Assembly (NCBI GenBank): GCA_017607445.1
Contig: JAEVHH010000002.1
Location: 7,346,001-7,410,000 of the forward strand
Reading direction: 5' to 3'
From: Histoplasma ohiense
Taxonomy: Eukaryota; Ascomycota; Eurotiomycetes; Onygenales; Ajellomycetaceae
DNA: 64,000 nucleotides
Position numbers and translations under genes: made by a program. The notes under the pieces were generated by a model. It made no database searches and was not told the origin of the DNA. It worked only from the letters and a program-made list of their open reading frames with translations. This document shows, in pieces, positions 59,318-64,000 of this stretch. The stretch's first letter is position 1, and each line of letters begins with the position of its first letter.

Positions 59318-62300
59318 TCACAAACTCATAGTTAGCCATTCCCATTCCTGGCTCCCTCTTTGTTGAGCACCAGCAGCAAGACTGTGATGGGCGGGGTTAG
59401 CAGCAGCTGGTGGCTGGGTCGCAAGCGGAGCACCGGGTTTCGGTTTGCTTAATGGGGTCAAAGGCTTGCTAACTCTGTCTGTCGCATTACGCATTTCTGC
59501 TTCCTGGGAGCCCTGGAATCCAGCAGGTGCTTTATCTAATCGGCGAGTACGCTTGGATGTAACCTGGACGGGTGCTCGTACCTGGGCGAGGCTGGTAGCT
59601 AACGAAGTTGACGTCGTCTTTGGAGGTGCCGCAGCGATAGGCACAACACCGGTCTTCGTCAACCCCGAGTAGCTTGAAGGAGCACATGTTGGTGTTAAAC
59701 CATTGTTAGGCGCTGCCGTAGAAGGGGAGTGATCCGATTCACCAGGACTTCTACTGAGCATGGCCGTTGCTGACGGTGCTTGTTGTACGGAGGTTTTCCG
59801 TGACACTTTTTTGGCGGAACGCGCTGACGCAACACCAACTGGAAGATTATTGCCACTTCCTCGGTTGCGCTTTTTTATGATATCTGTTTTCAGTGACAAT
59901 GGGCGGACAACACCATGTAGCTTTAGAAATAAACCGCAAGCATTGCACAAGGGCTGCCCTTCAGGGTTTCTTCGCCATAAGGGTGTTGTCTGCGTGAAAC
60001 AGTTCGTACAGGTGGTGGGTACACCAGACGGCTCATTCTGTTTGATGGGCCCTGGGCTTGCAGGCCTCGAAGGGGCTGCGCTGCTGAATCCCGATCTTGG
60101 AGGAGAATTTGGAGTAGTATGGGGTTGACTGCTGATGCCTTGGTGGAGGAGCTGAGCCGTGTTGGGAGTTGAAATTGTCCGAGGGATCTTTTGCCTTCTT
60201 GGATCATGGTCTCTGTTACGGATTTCACTCACTGAGGCTGCAGAACCGTGAGTGCGAGCCAAACTTCCACTGGCCCAGTCGCGCTCGGAATCTGCAATCT
60301 CTGTTCCCCCGATCGTGACATGTTTTCTATGGCCTTGGAAGCTGTTTGGCATGGAGTTAAACTGCTTAGTCATAGGCGACTCCCACTGCGAACTCGAATT
60401 ATTAGGATCAATAGCGGTATCGTCAACAGCACCACAATCGGGCTGAATTGCCATGGATCGGTCGGGGAACGGATTCCCATCCTCCTCATTATCAGAGTCC
60501 GCACCAAATGTAAACATGTTTACGACGCTTGTTAAGTTTCTGGGCTGCCCCAATGGACCAGATGAGAAGTCACCACTCGGTAGGACCCCTGTAGGATCCA
60601 GAGGCTGGTGCTGCATTGGGAAGCTTGGCGATGAAAGGTTCGAGTGGTCAGAGGTCCTAATTGCGTTGAAAATAGACTCATTAGTAGTGTGATAGATATG
60701 GCTAGACTGCGAGGATCCAGTAAAGGCTGAGGATCCGCGAAAGCTCGTTATCGAACTGTTTGTCCTCAGGTCGAACTGATTTTGCTCTAAATACATCATA
60801 CGTTCGTTATCAAAGACTGGTTGCGGCGTTGACGCGGTAGATTGATATCCAGACTGCGGTGGCGAATAGAAGTCGGTTGAGTTGAGGGACGAACCCATTG
60901 GAGTATGCGAATAAACACATTGGAAAGGCCCGCTAGCGACCAATGGAGAGTCAGAGGGGGAGAATGGGTAATGTTGTTGGAAAGGACTTGTGGAGGGAAG
61001 AATCGAATTGTCACGGGGCTGAAATGTTTCTAAGCTGTAAGGGATGGCTGGGGAAGTGTGGTAGTTAAGGGGATAGGCCGAGTGGTGTTGATCGAGAGTG
61101 TAGTCAGCCATATGAGCATCAAAATCCGGTTCGTGGGGTATAATGAGACCGGTAATGGGAGGCACCTGAGGAGATGCTTCAGCGGGTCGTTTCCGTGTCT
61201 GGTTTCGAAAGAGACGTTAGCAAGAAACATAATTTCAAAAGCAATCAAGCGGAGCTATTCAGGAGAGTACGTACATTTCTCTCGTCAACACTAGTTTTGC
61301 GAACACGGCGCTGCACATACCCAAATTCATCATTCCGTCGATGATGTTGAGGTGGGTGGGGAAATGAAGCAGGTATGAGGTTGTCTGACATAGGGCTTTG
61401 CTGGGATTTACATGTTTTGATCGGGATAGCGGATGCCACTGCATGACTTGACCTCGCCGCCTCGGCAGGCGAGGGCGGGGACAAACCGGAGGCGGAATCT
61501 ATGGGCGATGGCGCCGTGAAGTCGTCAATATTCATTGGTTCCGATTCAGCAAAAGTGCAATTCCCATCGATAGACTGTCGAAGCCTCGCTATGCCACTGG
61601 GGCCAGCAGCAGATTTTAATATTTGTTTGTCCCCTCTATTTTATCATCTATAGTCAGTGACGGCACCATTTTAACGAAGCAAATGTAAGCGGGTGGGGAT
61701 ATAGGGCAAAAGTAAACAGAATCATGCAGGGCAGCATATTTCTTCTACGTTTGGGGAAAAACAGTATCGATACATACTGCGGAGGTTTCGAGTCATCCAA
61801 GTTGCATGTCTTTTCAGACATATTTGCTTCATCACGCTCCCTCTTCTTCCTCAAGTTCATCGCCATCATGCGCCAGGTCAGATTTTCCATGCGCTCCTGG
61901 TTAGGCAATAGGGACTTTGTGCGGCTATAAAGCTTCCATATCTGAGTCGCGAGTGGATCCTGCTTTTGCAATTCGTCCGTATTCTCATACCCGCCGCCGG
62001 GTGTGCCATTTTTCCAGTCCGGAAACACCGATTCGCGCAGCAGTCCCCCGCCAACAACACGATCGTGGAGCGACAGTTCCTGAGGTTTGTCTTTGGCGAA
62101 CCATGGCTCCCAAGAGTCATTCTGCGGTGCGGTGATTTTCTCAAGGCCCAAGGAGGGAGGAGAGGCAAGGCCGACACTGGAGTTGTCATGGAACTGAGCC
62201 GTGGAGCTAGCAGGTTGGTTTTCGGCTGGGATTAAGGAAGCAGCGGTGACAACAGTGGTGGTGGTTTCTTGTGGCGATACAGTGGATGAGGAGGTCGTGG

Positions 62301-62391
62301 TAGTTGACAGATCTGATCTGGACGAGAAAGCTGCCAGATAAGCTGCTGCATGGACCACACGCTTTCGTTCCTGCCCGGACGTCGATGACAT
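59318..62391 (-). CDS. areA: AreA/Nit2 global nitrogen regulator (GATA factor)
   Basis: Exons 62391-61778, 61635-61275 and 61198-59318 total 2856 nt, 951 aa. AreA activates genes for secondary nitrogen sources when ammonium and glutamine are low. Diagnostic segments are present in order. Near the N-terminus is DPLATQIWKLYSRTK followed by LPNQERMENLTWRMM. The second exon includes EFGYVQRRVRKTSVDER and joins TRKRPAEASPQ. In the C-terminal third is a single GATA finger, CTNCFTQTTPLWRRNPEG...CNAC, followed by LKLHGVVRPLSLK and a basic tail. The last residues EWEWLTMSL are the conserved AreA C-terminus, which in Aspergillus contacts the NmrA repressor. Between lie long Ser/Pro/Thr-rich stretches. 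An additional 5' exon cannot be excluded, since AreA N-termini vary. Confidence 0.96.
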
Positions 62392-64000
62392 GGCCGAACG
62401 CCCTGTTTCCTTTGAGGATGCTGTCGCTGGTGGGTGGTCGAGAGGGTGAAATTCACGGCGACGACGGGGTCAACGAAGTCAATGATGATGTTGATGGGGG
62501 GGAAAACGGTAAAGAAACGAAGACGAGAACGGCGAGACGGGAGGAAATGGTGGTCTTGCAACCCGTTTCTCCCGTTATAAATTTTTGAAATGTTGGTTGT
62601 GCAGCACCGGCCGAGTCATCGATGGAGAACGGTGGGGCTTTGCTGGGCAGGGCGAGCCTGCCGGGTGCAGAGCAAGAACTTCTGCAAAGTTTCTAGACTA
62701 GACCTCGAGTTTGCGGGGGGGGAAATAGAAAAGGAAAAGGGGGGAAGGGGGGAAAAGGAATTGCCAGCACTGGTGATTGTTGCGAGAATGATCGCTGCTG
62801 GTGGTCTTGTCGCAACTTCGCCCGTCCGGCCTCCAAAGTGGCTGAGATGAGGTTTGGCGGCGAAGATTGTTTGGTAAGTATTTGAGGAATACGGGGTGTT
62901 ACCACGGATGTATTGCCGCAACGCCTTGGCCCGATGTCGCTGGTCATGGCGCTGGTATTCACGTTACATCCTGTATGTATCTCCCACGAAGGATCTAGAT
63001 ATATTACATCTGGACAAATTGTCAACGGCAATGTGTACTCCGTGCAGGGAAATGGCATGGCTATCTCAGCCAGCAGAGAGACGACATCCCGTAAGGACCA
63101 ATATGGATATTCAGCAGGAGAAAGTAGTAACTTATTTTTCGTTTCCCATACCGGATATCGGGTAATGTAGACCTGCTCTGAGAAGAATATTCTGTTTCGA
63201 CTCTTCATTGCTACATGGCATCTATCTATCTGTGCATTTACGCATGGAGTAGACGTCTGCGGGCCGATGTATGTCCTGCACTGCACTCCGTCCTGCACTC
63301 CGTACATGTCCATACTAAGTTATATCCACCACTTCTGATGTTACCCGACCATGGCGGTCAACCATCCCCAAATACCGCCGTATTAGGAATGGTTGGCGCT
63401 GAGACGCAGGTTGGAAACAGACACTGGAATCTGTCGTTCTGTGAGCAGTGAGAGGACGGTCCATCCACTGATGCAACCATGATCACCCACGTCATAATCT
63501 GCGGCATGGCTTTACCAAAGCCCGCTATCCCAGACCAGAGAAACGCCACGATGCATCCGGGCAAAGGCGCTGAGCATGTGTTTATCTTGGCAACATCCGA
63601 GTGGCAGAGCGGTGTTGAGAAGGCTATCGTCCCTCTCGTCTGTCAAATTGTCAATTGCCTTGACAATTTGATCGAGGGGTTGAAATTCAAGATGCTTGAG
63701 TGGGGATTCGGAATATACATGCATCCAGAGCATATATAGAACTTCTCGCTTAGCCTCTGACAACACAATATTTGTGGGATAGGGAATCGGAGGATCAATG
63801 ATCAACAACAATATTTGCCTATTTCCAGGACCTGTGGGGCCTTGTGGGATGGGAGGAGGACCCAGTTCTAGAATTCCTTTTTGACTTTTGAGTTTTGAAA
63901 TTTTGACCTTATTTTTCTAACAAGGACCTAGGAAATGAAAAGGGACAAGTGAAAATTCAACTGACGGTTTAGTAGAGAGCGTAGGGCACTGTAGATAGTA
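62392..64000. promoter_or_regulatory. areA upstream region to the right edge
   Basis: This region must hold the areA promoter and leader. A 206-codon minus-strand frame (63313-62693) and short plus-strand frames show no domain and look like chance. No further gene is supported before the window ends. Confidence 0.4.

Noticed and set aside
62693..63313. 206-codon minus-strand ORF upstream of areA
   Set aside because: No recognisable domain; its end is Pro/Phe repeats from a G-rich tract. More likely an areA promoter shadow, although it is the longest unexplained ORF here.
1..64000. CRISPR array, secondary-metabolite cluster or intact transposon
   Set aside because: No regularly spaced repeats, no polyketide or peptide synthase, and no intact transposase or reverse transcriptase frame was seen.

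Overview
This is a 64 kb window of an ascomycete fungal genome. Short spliceosomal introns (about 50-140 nt, GTRNGT donors, CTAAC/CTRAY-like branch sites, YAG acceptors) interrupt most genes. The regulators are typical of filamentous fungi: an AreA/Nit2 GATA factor, a Dbf2/SidB septation kinase and Zn2Cys6 factors. Gene spacing is wide and mononucleotide runs are frequent. Gene content and the low-density, moderately AT-rich texture suggest Onygenales, perhaps Ajellomycetaceae (Histoplasma/Blastomyces/Emergomyces type). The order is an inference; I cannot fix genus or species from sequence alone.

Left third (1-24 kb), gene-rich. A short-chain dehydrogenase leaves the left edge (-). Next come a flavocytochrome metalloreductase (-), divergently transcribed from a Ctr copper transporter (+), and then a BIM1/X325-type His-brace copper-binding GPI protein (+). 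These three look like a copper (and perhaps iron) acquisition cluster: reduce Cu(II), capture copper at the wall or membrane, import Cu(I). The two intergenic regions serving them hold seven TGCTCA cores, one a perfect TTTGCTCA Mac1-type element. Then follow acyl-protein thioesterase 1 (with a 12-nt microexon), an Fmp46-like mitochondrial thioredoxin-fold protein, a SidB/Dbf2 kinase (-), a Zn2Cys6 factor (-) and glutamate decarboxylase (-).

Middle (24-46.6 kb), gene-poor. It contains a lineage-specific-looking 213-aa ORF behind a strong 3' splice site, possible gene remnants, a decayed Tad-like non-LTR retrotransposon fragment with an RNase H domain, a 107-aa orphan ORF, a two-finger C2H2 transcription factor (-), and broken spliced coding fragments around 43.6-45.3 kb (-).

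Right third (46.6-64 kb). A dienelactone-hydrolase-family protein (+) is followed by a long stretch with no convincing gene. Then come a second Zn2Cys6 factor (+), an AT-rich island at about 56.8-58.5 kb, and areA (-) with its upstream region running to the right edge.

No tRNA, rRNA, CRISPR array or intact transposon was found. Exon boundaries were inferred by eye from splice motifs and reading frame. Coding lengths summed to whole codons for every gene whose exons I could all place.
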